The position numbers and the translations under genes were made by a program. A DNA stretch of 64,000 bases, from contig NZ_CP101417.1 of assembly GCF_024339125.1 (NCBI RefSeq), positions 3,235,001-3,299,000 on the forward strand, read 5' to 3'. The notes below the pieces were generated by a model. It was not told the DNA's origin and did not search any database. It saw only the letters and a program-made list of their open reading frames with translations. Positions 36,169 through 44,683 of this stretch are shown in pieces (the stretch's first letter is position 1; every line of letters begins with the position of its first letter). This DNA is from Xanthomonas hortorum (lineage in GTDB: Bacteria; Pseudomonadota; Gammaproteobacteria; Xanthomonadales; Xanthomonadaceae).

Positions 36169-37884
36169 TTACACTGCGGCAGTCGAAGCGCCTGCGCTCA
36201 CCACCTGATTGCGCCCAGCCTGTTTGGCCCGGTAGAGCGCCTCGTCCGCACGCCGCAGCAGCTGCATTGCATTGCCCGCATGCTCGGGGAAGCTGGCCGC
36301 ACCAAACGATGCGGTAATCTTGGGTAGCGATACCCCGTCGGCCATGACCTGCAAGGCCTCGATGCCCACGCGCAACTTCTCGGCCATCTTGCTGGCGGTG
36401 GGGAGATCCACTTCCGGCAGGATGATGGTCAATTCTTCGCCACCATAGCGGCAGCAGATGTCTTCGCCGCGCATCTGCGTCAGCAGGAATTCGCCAATCG
36501 CCGCCAGCACGCGATCGCCACCACTGTGCCCATGCAGATCGTTGAACTGTTTGAAATGGTCCACGTCCAGCATCAATACCGACAACGGCAGCGCCCGGCG
36601 CGTGCAGCGTGCCAGTTCGTGGTTGAGCGCCTCTTCCAGATAGCGGCGGTTGTACAGACCGGTCAGCGGATCGCGGATGGATTGCTGACGCAGCGTCTCG
36701 CGCAAACGCAGGTTGTGCAGCGCCAGCGAGAGTTGTTCTGCGGCCGCTTCGGCCACGGTCAACGAGGTCAGTTCGCGCGGATCCTCGCTGCGCAACGCCA
36801 GCATGCCCAATTGCGTACCTTGCGCCGACAACGGAATGCAGACCGTGCTCGCATGCGCCGGAAGATTGGCGCCGGCATGTTGGCAGACCATGCCCTGACT
36901 GATGTCCTCCACCACATGCGTGCGATCGCGACGCAGCGCCCAACAGTCGTGCGGCGCAATGCTGGCACTGTCGTCGTCAGCCATCGCGCCCCAGGTGACC
37001 ACCGGCTCGGCGCGATCGCGCGAGGCGCGCAGCAGGTAGACCGCGCCAGAGGCACCGGGGATCAACGGCGCAATCGTGCGCGCGGTGATTTCCAGTGCTT
37101 CTTCGGCATCGCGACAGTTCTGCAGCAGCCCCGAATAGCGCGACAGCGCCTCCAGCCCGGCGGAAGTGCGTTCGAGTGCGGCGAACGACTCCACCAGTCG
37201 CTCGCTGGTGCTGCTGGCCTCGTCTTCCGCACGCACGCGTCGTTCCAGTTCGCGCGACAGCAGGCGGTAGGCAAGCAGCATCACTAATAGCCCGCTGATG
37301 ATGCCGATCACGGTGCTACGCAGCACCCACTGCGCGCTGGTTTGGTTGGTCTCGGTACGCGTCACCAACTGGCGGCGTTCCAGCTCGGTCATGGTCTGCA
37401 CCTGGCGACGCAGCGTGGAGGAGGTCTGAAACACCCCGCGCGCAATCGAAGCACGTGCGCCATCCAGGCCGTTTGCGCGGTAGCTGTGCAGCAAGTCGTT
37501 GATCTGCACCAGGCGTGTGTCCATCAACCGCCGCAGCAGCACGACATTGCGCTCCTGCGCCACGTTGTCCTGTACCAGCGCTTCCAGGCGCACGATGCGT
37601 TCGGGCAGGCGTCCGATCGCATCGGCATACACGCCCAGAAATGCCTCGTTATCGGTCAGCACATAGCCACGCACAGACGACTCCGCCGACAGCATGCCGG
37701 CCTGGATTTCATCGATGGCGGCGATCACTTCCTGTGTGTGCGTTACCCAGCCGGCGTCGGAAAGCGAACGCTGCGTGGTGAAATAACCGCCCACACCGAT
37801 CAGCACGAAGATCACCCCGCCGAGCAGTAAAGCCCCGGCGGCATGGCGTTTTGCTTTTTTGGTCAACACCGTGTTCCCCAACAC
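36169..37884 (-). CDS. Diguanylate cyclase with CHASE3, GAF and GGDEF domains
   Basis: A 571-residue membrane sensor. TM1 (residues 17-37), a periplasmic four-helix CHASE3-like domain (40-185), TM2 (190-210), a coiled coil, a GAF domain (about 250-395), then GGDEF (405-565). LDVDHFKQFND and RYGGEELTIIL are the catalytic motifs; the last residue of the signature is Leu rather than Phe, usually tolerated. The I-site RGED is intact, unlike the cyclase at 34672. Confidence 0.9.
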   Translation of the reverse strand: MLGNTVLTKKAKRHAAGALLLGGVIFVLIGVGGYFTTQRSLSDAGWVTHTQEVIAAIDEIQAGMLSAESSVRGYVLTDNEAFLGVYADAIGRLPERIVRLEALVQDNVAQERNVVLLRRLMDTRLVQINDLLHSYRANGLDGARASIARGVFQTSSTLRRQVQTMTELERRQLVTRTETNQTSAQWVLRSTVIGIISGLLVMLLAYRLLSRELERRVRAEDEASSTSERLVESFAALERTSAGLEALSRYSGLLQNCRDAEEALEITARTIAPLIPGASGAVYLLRASRDRAEPVVTWGAMADDDSASIAPHDCWALRRDRTHVVEDISQGMVCQHAGANLPAHASTVCIPLSAQGTQLGMLALRSEDPRELTSLTVAEAAAEQLSLALHNLRLRETLRQQSIRDPLTGLYNRRYLEEALNHELARCTRRALPLSVLMLDVDHFKQFNDLHGHSGGDRVLAAIGEFLLTQMRGEDICCRYGGEELTIILPEVDLPTASKMAEKLRVGIEALQVMADGVSLPKITASFGAASFPEHAGNAMQLLRRADEALYRAKQAGRNQVVSAGASTAAV

Positions 37885-38215
37885 TGATCGTCTGGTAGAG
37901 GCTGATGCAAAGCGCGTGCCTACGCTTCACCTCGTTTGACCGTTCGTTCAGAATTCCGGTAGTGACAGTGAGGCGCGTGCCGAGAACGGTGCGTCGATAT
38001 CGCGTGGCACATTGGCGCCGCCCACACGTCTTGGTCACTCGTTGAATGCTGCTGCCCATCGATTGTGCTGGTGCTCGGCGCCACAACTCCCACGCTGATG
38101 TCCCCGATTCTGTGTGGTGCGAATACAGCACACGTCTGCCTGCAGCCACGACGCTGGCACGAGGCTTGCTCCCATTGCATCAAGATGCTGGGGAGTGTCT
38201 CCAGAGGAGCGTGAG

Positions 38216-38365
38216 ATGGAAGAGCCCAACAAGAGCGCCCTGGTCCTGCTGCAGCAAGAAGCCACCGAATTACTGCAGCTTTTCGATCGATTGCGCGGCG
38301 ATGCCTTGCCCGTGGAGGCAAGCTCGCCACAGATCGCGGTCGCGCCGACCATGGCCCCCGAATAG
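38216..38365 (+). CDS. Short hypothetical protein (49 residues)
   Basis: A small frame with a good Shine-Dalgarno sequence (GAGGAG) 7 nt before the ATG. The product is mainly one acidic/leucine-rich helix (ALVLLQQEATELLQLFDRLR) followed by a Pro/Ala-rich tail. No family recognised; it lies just before the former ssrA terminator. Confidence 0.45.
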   Translation: MEEPNKSALVLLQQEATELLQLFDRLRGDALPVEASSPQIAVAPTMAPE

Positions 38366-38452
38366 ACGGGCCACGTCACTATCTGACGCAATGCGCAGCG
38401 CAGGGCGCTTCATCGGATGGGCCGTCGATCCGACGACCTTGTAGCGTCCATG

Positions 38453-38490
38453 AAAAAGGCCGAGAACCCTCTGCATCGAGAGCCCCGGCC
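38453..38490 (-). terminator. Former ssrA terminator, displaced by the island
   Basis: Read on the minus strand, GGCCGGGGCTCTCG and GAGGGTTCTCGGCC form a hairpin (two G-T pairs) followed by TTTTT. It lies immediately beyond the island's left att copy, exactly where the terminator of the minus-strand ssrA gene would be without the island. Confidence 0.75.
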
Positions 38491-38517
38491 TTAGTCGGTC
38501 GTCTTAGGACCGTTGTT

Positions 38518-38534
38518 TGGTGGAGGTGGGCGGA
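38518..38534. repeat. attL (left copy of the ssrA 3' end)
   Basis: Identical over 17 bp to the acceptor-stem end of the tmRNA gene at 52707. On its island side a TTTGATACCTC-N3-TGATACCTAA motif (38600-38623) matches one at 52604-52627, a possible integrase arm site. Confidence 0.85.
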
Positions 38535-38982
38535 GCCTGAAGACGCCCTTACGCAAGTCATTGACCCTAAAGCATTTCGGGTCTTCCAGCTGATCCTGCT
38601 TTGATACCTCAAATGATACCTAATGTCCTGAGCTGAGGAAGTGGGGAATGGCGTTGCTGATCAGGTGCAGCAAGCCAGTCGGCTGCACAGCTTGATCGAT
38701 AGCCCATTCTGAGATGCCTGCTCAGCAGTCCAGCTTGCTGCCGCGTCTTGGCTTGCAGCACTCCAAGACCGACGCCTCAGGGTTTGGCGATAAGCCAATT
38801 CCACGGCTGCTGACAGCGGCTCGCGCAAAGCGAAGACGCAACCTTGACCACCAGTTGCCTCCGGCGATAGTGCTGCCCCCGCACTCGGTTTGAGAGGTTG
38901 ATCGTTCCGCGCTCTCGTCGTCTTCGGAGCTCAACCTGAGCTCCAAGAGAGGCAAAGCAGCGCGCAGCCGGGGCGTATCCCT
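38535..38982. other. Island left end, no recognisable gene
   Basis: About 450 bp with only the TGATACC repeat motif (38600-38623). Open frames here are short and lack ribosome binding sites or known motifs. It may be decayed DNA from older insertions. Confidence 0.5.
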
Positions 38983-39603
38983 CAGTATTTATCGCGTTCG
39001 TTGCCCTCGGGTCGATGGTCGTTTTGGCAGCGGGTTCCTGCTGACCTACAGCCGCTGCTCGGCTTGCAGGCGATCAAGCGCACCTTGCACACGACCGTTT
39101 TGGAAGAGGCGCAGTTGCGAGCGGCCACCTTGGCATCGCACTACGAGCGGCTGTTCGCGCGGTTGCGGGACGACGGGTTGGACCACCGCAGTCAGGCAGA
39201 CGCTTCCGCATTGGTGGCATCCGCCTCTGCTGCAACACCCTTCCGCAACCTGACCTTGCATCGAACCAGGACGCCAGGCGGGACGGTGCATGAGCGTTGG
39301 CAAATCGACAGCACCAAAGGCGTGAGGCTGTTTCGAGAACTCCACGAAGGCCTCGGCTCGGAGGGGGAACGACCAGTCCCACTGCCGGGGTCGCCGCTGG
39401 CCGTGGCGGCGTATGCCGCCACGCTCGGCTCGACCCTTGAGCCAATGACGCTTGGGAAGGCGCGACATGCGTAATTGGCGACCTTGAAGGGCCGCACCTT
39501 GTCCAAGACCTATGTCATCAAGAAGTCGACCATCCAAGCATTGGTGGGCTACTTGGGTGAGAAGACGAAGTCCCCTCGACCCTATGTCCTTGTGGATCTT
39601 TGA
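38983..39603 (+). pseudogene. Integrase N-terminal relic (left end)
   Basis: One frame reads SGRWSFWQRVPADLQPLLG, KRTLHTTVLEEAQLRA and, after an in-frame TAA at 39472-39474, LKGRTLSKTYVIKKSTIQAL, ending at TGA 39601. These are the N-terminal and core-binding parts of the phage-type tyrosine integrases common in Xanthomonas islands. There is no start codon at the usual place and no catalytic domain (no R-HxxR-Y region). It points inward from the left att. Confidence 0.7.
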
Positions 39604-39831
39604 TGACCGCGCGAATGCCCAGTGAGACGAGCGTGACGCCGTCAAGGCTGGCGTGTCGCAAGCGGAGATGGCACCTATCCCCAAAGGCACCCTGACTTGA
39701 ATTCGGGTGCCGATTGTTGGCTTTAGAGAGCTGGGATCTTTTGCCTTCAATATTACTAAATTCGCAACACTCATATGACGGCCATTTGGAGAAAACTGGC
39801 CTAGTAAGCGGCAAACTTGTGTCGTACGCGT

Positions 39832-39860
39832 TTGACAGAAGCGGCAGATGCTACTAGCCT
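39832..39860 (+). promoter_or_regulatory. Candidate promoter of the Xre gene
   Basis: A perfect -35 TTGACA, a 17-bp spacer and a weak -10 TAGCCT lie about 40 bp before the ribosome binding site of the Xre gene. Between the integrase relic and this promoter (39604-39831) I see no gene. Confidence 0.5.
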
Positions 39861-39913
39861 CCAGACAGGAAAAAGCGGCGCGGCGGGACTTGTCTGCACA
39901 AGGAGGCGTTGGT

Positions 39914-40258
39914 TTGACGAGCTCAATCTCAAATCGGATCCGATCGGCACGCACTGATCGAGGGCTGTCCCAGACCGAGCTTTCGAAGTTGCTTGGCGTG
40001 AATCGTGCAACGGTTGGGCACTGGGAAAGAAGCGAAAGCTTTGCGCCTAATCTTCAACATCTCCATTCGCTCAGTCTTGCATTGGACGTCACCATCGATT
40101 GGCTAACAGGGGGTGACGAAGAGTCATCTCCGGTCGCTTCGTCGCGCGGTTCAAGATATCACCTTGAGGGCAGGATGCTTGAGCTGTCAAAGCACCTTCC
40201 TGTTTCGTTCCTTGCCAGCGTTGTGGCTCTTTTGGAGAAAGCTGAGCTTTATCTCTAA
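39914..40258 (+). CDS. Xre-family DNA-binding regulator
   Basis: A 114-residue repressor-like protein. The HTH_XRE domain covers residues 5-62: RIRSARTDRGLSQTELSKLL, then VNRATVGHWERSE, then LDVTIDWLTGG. A short helical C-terminus (FLASVVALLEKAELYL) may dimerise. The TTG start is chosen because a perfect AAGGAGG (39900-39906) lies 7 nt upstream; the ATG at 39848 has none. The stop is 1 bp from the IS3 end, so it may be intact by luck or slightly trimmed. Target unknown; it may be a leftover island regulator. Confidence 0.82.
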   Translation: MTSSISNRIRSARTDRGLSQTELSKLLGVNRATVGHWERSESFAPNLQHLHSLSLALDVTIDWLTGGDEESSPVASSRGSRYHLEGRMLELSKHLPVSFLASVVALLEKAELYL

Positions 40259-40285
40259 TTGATACGCCCAGGGTTCCGTAGACAC

Positions 40286-41014
40286 TCAAGACCCTCGTTG
40301 CGCGTAGCGCAGTTCAAACTCTACAGGGGACAAGTCGCCAGTTGAACCGTGGCGGCGGTTGGGGTTGTAGAACATCTCGCTGTAGTCGAATACCTCGGCG
40401 CGAGCGGCGTCCTTGGTGGGATAGGTCCGCCGCCTGATCCGCTCGCGTTTGAGCAGGCCGAACAAGCAACCAGCGTTGGGTTTGCGCCGCCACACCGCAG
40501 ACAACAAGGCCTGCACGACCAACTCGGTGTCGGCCCGATCGCGCATCGCCCAGCCGACGACCTGCCTGGAAAACAGATCGATCACAACAGCCAAATACAT
40601 CCAGCCTTCATGCGTGCGGATGAAGGTGAAATCGCTCGCCCAGGCCGTGTCCGGCTCCGTCACGTCGAACTGTCGGTCAAGCAGGTTGGCAGCCGCCTTG
40701 CACTGCATCCCTCCATGGAAGCGCGGTTTGCGACCATAGCCCACCTGGGCACGCAGTCCCTCGGTGCGCATCAGCCGATGCACCCGATGGCGACTACAAC
40801 GCTCACCTAGATCGCGCAGATCCGTGGTGATCTTGCGATGCCCATAGACACTGCCGCTGGCCAGCCAGTGGTGCTTGATTAGTCCAAGCAAGCGATCATC
40901 TTCCTTGGCGCGCTCACTGTTGGGCGAGCACAACCAGGCGTAATAGCCGGACCGGTTGACCCGCAATACCCGGCACATTGCACACACCCTGAATTCCCCG
41001 CAGTGGGCTTGCAT
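40286..41014 (-). pseudogene. IS3 OrfB transposase lacking two catalytic residues
   Basis: The 242-residue frame has the HTH_21 part (VYGHRKITTDLRDLGERCS) and the first DDE Asp (WASDFTFIRTHEGW). It then jumps from AVWRRKPNAGC straight to LFGLLKRERIRRRTYP. In intact relatives about 40 residues between these points carry the second Asp (HSDxGSQ) and the Glu (NCHDNAVAESFF). The in-frame loss makes it inactive. It would be made by frameshifting from orfA. Confidence 0.85.
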
Positions 41015-41031
41015 GAAGGCGTACTTTGCCT

Positions 41032-41304
41032 TTACCCCTTGGCAAAGTACGCGGCGGCCTTTTTTAGGATGTCGCGCTCCTCGGTCACTCGACGCAACTC
41101 TGCCTTCAGCCGCCGAACCTCGGCGCTCTGGTCCACCTCGGCGCGATGCACCACGCCAGGCTTGCCGAACTTGCGCAGCCAGGCGTACAGGCTGTGCGTC
41201 GTGACACCCAGCCGCTCGGCGACTTCTGCCACCTTGAACCCACGATCAGTCACTTGCCGGACCGCCTCGATCTTGAACTCATCCGTATATCGCTTGCTGC
41301 TCAT
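41032..41304 (-). CDS. IS3 OrfA (HTH protein)
   Basis: A 90-residue transposase HTH subunit: SSKRYTDEFKIEAVRQVTD, then VAERLGVTTHSLYAWLRKFG, then a leucine-zipper-like C-terminus (EVRRLKAELRRVTEERDIL). The ATG at 41304 gives the usual start. It appears intact, but its partner OrfB is not. Confidence 0.88.
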   Translation of the reverse strand: MSSKRYTDEFKIEAVRQVTDRGFKVAEVAERLGVTTHSLYAWLRKFGKPGVVHRAEVDQSAEVRRLKAELRRVTEERDILKKAAAYFAKG

Positions 41305-41394
41305 AGGCACCTCCGAATCGACCATTTTCCATGGCCTTGAGATGTCTGGGAAACCCTGGGCGTATCACAGCGTTATAGATGCTCGTTGATCTAG

Positions 41395-42553
41395 GGAACC
41401 TCTGAACAACGCACCACAGATACGCGACACTACCCGCCTGATGTTGAGGAGTGATCCATGCAACTGACGTTCGGTGACGCTGAGGGCCTGGGCAAGCGCA
41501 AGCAGACCCGGCGCGAGATCTTTCTGGCCGAGATGGAGCAGGTGGTTCCGTGGCAGCAACTGCTCGGTCTGATCGCGCCGCACTATCCGGTATCGGGCCG
41601 GCCAGGTCGGCAGCCGTACGCACTGGCGACGATGTTGCGGATTCATCTGCTGCAGCAGTGGTATGCGCTGAGCGATCCGGCGATGGAAGAAGCACTGCAC
41701 GAGATCCCGACCTTGCGGCGGTTTGCCCAGCTCGGTGGCTTGGACAACGTTCCGGACGAGACCACGATTCTCAACTTTCGGCGCCTGCTGGAGACCCATG
41801 GCCTTGCCGCGCGGATGCTGGAAGCGGTCAACGCGCATCTGGCGCGCAAGGGCCAGAGCCTGCGGTCGGGCACGATCGTCGATGCGACGCTGATCGCGGC
41901 GCCCAGTTCGACCAAGAATGCCGACAACGCGCGCGACCCTGAGATGCATCAGACCAAGAAGGGCAATCAGTGGTATTTCGGGATGAAGGCGCACATCGGC
42001 GTGGATGAATTTTCCGGGTTGGTGCACCACGTCCATTGCACAGCCGCCAACGTCGCCGATGTCACGGTGATGCACACGTTGCTGCATGGCAAAGAAGACA
42101 GCGTGTTCGGCGATAGCGGCTACACCGGTGCGGACAAACGCGAAGAACTGCAGGCCTGCAAGGCTGCATTCTTCATCGCCGCCAGGCCCTCGACGATGCA
42201 AGCCCTCGGCAACAAACGCGAGCGTGCTCGGGAAAGACGTTGGGAACACTTCAAGGCCAGCGTGCGCGCGAAGGTGGAGCATCCATTCCGGGTGATCAAG
42301 CGCCAGTTCGGCTACACCAAGGTCCGCTATCGCGGCCTGGCCAAGAACACCGCGCAGGTGCTGACCTTGTTTGCGCTATCGAACCTGTGGATGAAGCGAA
42401 AGCAGTTACTGCCGACGATGGGGAGCGTGCGCCTGTAACCCGGGCAACACCCTGCAAACGCGCCGGAAACGGCAAAAAAATCGAGGATCTGAGCGCCGTC
42501 AGCCTGGTCGATGTGGTTAGGCTCATCCTCCGATGCCGTTGATCAGACCATCC
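41395..42553 (+). mobile_element. IS5-family element, complete
   Basis: An element of 1,159 bp. Ends GGAACCTCTGAACAAC and, inverted, GGATGGTCTGATCAAC match at 12 of 16 bases. It is flanked by CTAG on both sides (41391-41394, 42554-42557), the YTAR type of target duplication of IS5. It carries one full transposase gene. It lies 157 bp upstream of the first RiPP precursor, and its last 174 bp are repeated at 46239. Confidence 0.9.
41458..42438 (+). CDS. IS5-family DDE transposase
   Basis: A 326-residue transposase, complete. The DUF772-type N-terminal part (YPVSGRPGRQPYALATMLRI) precedes the DDE domain: Asp in GTIVDATLIAAP, Asp in FGDSGYTGADKR and Glu in VEHPFRVIKRQFG. It ends KQLLPTMGSVRL. 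It should be able to mobilise itself and possibly the 46239 relic end. Confidence 0.92.
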   Translation: MQLTFGDAEGLGKRKQTRREIFLAEMEQVVPWQQLLGLIAPHYPVSGRPGRQPYALATMLRIHLLQQWYALSDPAMEEALHEIPTLRRFAQLGGLDNVPDETTILNFRRLLETHGLAARMLEAVNAHLARKGQSLRSGTIVDATLIAAPSSTKNADNARDPEMHQTKKGNQWYFGMKAHIGVDEFSGLVHHVHCTAANVADVTVMHTLLHGKEDSVFGDSGYTGADKREELQACKAAFFIAARPSTMQALGNKRERARERRWEHFKASVRAKVEHPFRVIKRQFGYTKVRYRGLAKNTAQVLTLFALSNLWMKRKQLLPTMGSVRL

Positions 42554-42592
42554 CTAGAGCATCCACGGCGAGTCGAAGCGGTGCAGCTGGCC

Positions 42593-42613
42593 TTGCTGTG
42601 CGCAGCACAGCAA
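42593..42613. other. Short perfect hairpin between IS5 and the first precursor
   Basis: TTGCTGTGC-GCA-GCACAGCAA is a perfect 9-bp stem with a 3-nt loop, followed on the plus strand by A residues. It could be an operator or the remains of a terminator. No clear -35/-10 pair was seen between it and the precursor gene. Confidence 0.4.
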
Positions 42614-42714
42614 AAAGCTTGATCAATGATTTCAGCTGGACTTAGATCGACAAGCGAGTAAAGCAAATGTCAAGGCTTTCACCGCAAAACCCCAATGCCA
42701 AAGGAAGGAATAAA

Positions 42715-43011
42715 ATGAGCAAGAGCATCACTAGCAGAGCGATCTCGTCTTTAGCGCTGATCATCGCGGGTGCAGCCGGTTCGGCCGCAGCGTCGGAAGC
42801 TCCCTCCACCGCGACTCAAAGCCTCGAATCAGCGACGGCGATAAACGCTAGTCTCGAAAGTCTGCGAATGGCGGAGTTTGCCTCTCCCGACTCTCTATTG
42901 GCCGCAGCCGATGGTCACCATTCGGATTCTATTGGTTCTCATCACCATCACACCATTGCCAGCACCGATGGCGTGAAAGTGAGTGACGCAGCTTCGCGCT
43001 TTGATGTTTGA
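42715..43011 (+). CDS. Candidate RiPP precursor peptide 1 (His-rich)
   Basis: A 98-residue peptide. Residues 1-27 look like a Sec-type signal (SSLALIIAGAAGSAAA). A helical Ala/Ser/Leu leader (residues 30-55) is followed by the conserved block LLAAADGHHSDSIGSHHHH and TIAS, a short linker, and the C-terminus RFDV. The second peptide shares these blocks but little else, the pattern of a variable leader and a conserved core. The ATG at 42715 follows AAGGAAGG; an ATG at 42667 is in frame but has no such site. No cysteine is present, so lanthionine-type chemistry is excluded. Confidence 0.75.
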   Translation: MSKSITSRAISSLALIIAGAAGSAAASEAPSTATQSLESATAINASLESLRMAEFASPDSLLAAADGHHSDSIGSHHHHTIASTDGVKVSDAASRFDV

Positions 43012-43053
43012 TTCTTAAGCTGCCACTCTTCGTTAAAGGACTAATCGCTCGCC

Positions 43054-43365
43054 ATGAATGATCATCGCAATCTCACCAAAACGCTCTCCGTGCTGACGTT
43101 GCTTGTCGTCGGCTCGACTGCAGGAGCTGCTCTGGCTGGAACCACTGTGGATCCGAGCGCAAACGCCGCGCTTGAAACCGCTGCCTCGTTGACGTCGCTT
43201 CACGACTTGGCCATGAACGAATTCGAGCAAACCGCAAAGGCTGGCAACCTTCTGGCGGCGGCCGATGGCCATCACGACGACTCCATTGGCTCGCATCACC
43301 ATCATGCCATTGCGTCGGCTACAACGGCTGGTCGTCAAGCCGAATCGGGTCGCTTCGACGTTTGA
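43054..43365 (+). CDS. Candidate RiPP precursor peptide 2 (His-rich)
   Basis: A 103-residue paralogue of the previous peptide, 42 bp downstream. Signal-like start (LSVLTLLVVGSTAGAALAG), leader with ASLTSLHDLAMNEFEQ, then LLAAADGHHDDSIGSHHHH, AIAS and the same RFDV end. Six His and three acidic residues within 19 positions suggest metal binding, or Asp/His side-chain modification by the HExxH enzyme encoded next. No cysteine. Confidence 0.75.
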   Translation: MNDHRNLTKTLSVLTLLVVGSTAGAALAGTTVDPSANAALETAASLTSLHDLAMNEFEQTAKAGNLLAAADGHHDDSIGSHHHHAIASATTAGRQAESGRFDV

Positions 43366-43377
43366 TCCAAGCGTGAT

Positions 43378-43408
43378 CACCGAGGGGCCCAAGTGAGGCT
43401 CCTCGGTG
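43378..43408 (+). terminator. Attenuator-like hairpin between precursors and tailoring genes
   Basis: CACCGAGG and CCTCGGTG pair, with an inner GCC/GGC, followed by TTGCTC rather than a long T run. It starts 13 nt after the second precursor. Such partial terminators often make precursor mRNA more abundant than that of the modifying enzymes; that role is inferred. Confidence 0.5.
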
Positions 43409-43441
43409 TTGCTCAAGAACTTCTCAGGGAAGTGAGGTGCC

Positions 43442-44683
43442 ATGAATGCCGTATTGAACAACCCAAGTATTGCCATCGCTCGTCCTCTCTGTCTCATGGA
43501 ACTCACCACGGTGTCGGCTTATACCGGTGAAGTGATAGAAGGCATTATGTGGGCGCGGCTGAACCGCATGCGCATGCGTCTCCAAGAGGCGCTAAAGGGT
43601 CGGGGTGACGAAAAGTTTCTCGAAGCGATTTATCAATTTTATATATCTATGCCGCCCGATCGCCAGGCGCGTCTCCTTCTGAGTTCAGAGTTTTGCGAAT
43701 GCTACCTGGCCATTGAAGCTGCCCAGCGCAAGATCAGCACCGGAAGATCTGAACAACAAGATGCATGGGAATTAGCGCGGAACTTTGCGCTCCTTCATGA
43801 CATGGTTTGTCGCGAACATGCTATTGAAGAGCTAAGCAAGGGGCATGTGAGCAAATATTTGGCTGAGTCTCGCCAATGGCAGGTTTACAGCCCCCTTGGC
43901 GACACTTATGCCAATCGATCAAGTGGAGGCGACTGGAGCCTTGAAAAGGTTCAAAGTGTGGGCGAGTGCATTGCGGTTGACTTTGATAGTCCCGTTGCCA
44001 CGAACTACGAGCCGCGCTCAGGCGTGCTTAGTCAGGCCTATTTGCCGCTTGACGATTTCGAACGGCACGCAGTTCGCACGAAGATTGCTGAAAGTCTGCG
44101 TTTGATTGACGAAGCGGAGCCGCTTTATGGCTTGATCATCCGAAACTTCGTTAGGCGCATCGTAGTGCGCAAGTCGCAAGAGCGATCCGACCAAGGACCC
44201 AAGCACTACGGGTCTGAGCATGTGCCAAGGCAACCGGGTTCGCTCAGATTGCTCAACATCCATCGGGATGAACTCAGCGTTGAAGCGTGCATGGAGAGCT
44301 TAATGCACGAAAGCACGCACAACTTCCTCGCTGCGTGGGAGCTTGCCCACGGATTTTTTGTCGCCAACGACTACAAGCATCGCGTGGTGTCTCCTTGGTC
44401 TGGGAACCAGATCCCGAACTCATCGTTCATTCATGCGGTTTTTGTCTACTACATTTGCCACCGTCTTCTGAGAAGTCATCTAGCAAACTCAAAAAACCTT
44501 GCCAAAAGTGCCGTTGCGCATGTGCATAAGCGATTGGCAGTTTGCGCATCGGGATTTCTCATTCAGCAGCCACTGAGCCAGCGCCTGATGTCCACTGCGC
44601 CGCTCAATGAGGACATCGGCAGCATGGTCGACATGATGCAGGCAGACATGCAGCGCGAATACGGATACGAGGCAGCAGTATGA
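43442..44683 (+). CDS. HExxH-motif putative RiPP peptide hydroxylase
   Basis: A 413-residue protein. The C-terminal half has LMHESTHNFL (HExxH near residues 288-292), and about 30 residues on SPWSGNQIPNSSFIHAVFVY, the SPW...H pattern seen in the HEXXH RiPP-modification family named in databases as alpha-ketoglutarate-HExxH peptide beta-hydroxylases. The N-terminal half is helical and may bind the leader. By family, it would hydroxylate Asp or His side chains, which are abundant in the precursor cores. GAGG lies upstream of the ATG; the stop overlaps the next gene by ATGA. Its AT-richer codon use differs from the chromosomal genes. The family assignment is from motif reading only. Confidence 0.7.
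   Translation: MNAVLNNPSIAIARPLCLMELTTVSAYTGEVIEGIMWARLNRMRMRLQEALKGRGDEKFLEAIYQFYISMPPDRQARLLLSSEFCECYLAIEAAQRKISTGRSEQQDAWELARNFALLHDMVCREHAIEELSKGHVSKYLAESRQWQVYSPLGDTYANRSSGGDWSLEKVQSVGECIAVDFDSPVATNYEPRSGVLSQAYLPLDDFERHAVRTKIAESLRLIDEAEPLYGLIIRNFVRRIVVRKSQERSDQGPKHYGSEHVPRQPGSLRLLNIHRDELSVEACMESLMHESTHNFLAAWELAHGFFVANDYKHRVVSPWSGNQIPNSSFIHAVFVYYICHRLLRSHLANSKNLAKSAVAHVHKRLAVCASGFLIQQPLSQRLMSTAPLNEDIGSMVDMMQADMQREYGYEAAV

Larger units (their letters stand above)
40260..41367 (-). mobile_element. IS3-family element, internally deleted
   Basis: Terminal inverted repeats TGATACGCCCAGGGTT are perfect over 16 bp at both ends and extend imperfectly to about 34 bp. It holds orfA and orfB on the minus strand. 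The bases flanking the two ends (CTAAT and CAGCG) do not match, so there is no target duplication, suggesting rearrangement after insertion. orfB has lost its catalytic centre. Confidence 0.88.

Noticed and set aside
38722..38955. A 77-residue minus-strand frame at the island's left end
   Set aside because: No ribosome binding site or recognisable motif; probably chance within decayed DNA.
42715..43365. The two peptides as a toxin-antitoxin or bacteriocin-immunity pair
   Set aside because: They are paralogues with the same core and end, so they are more likely two precursors than partners.
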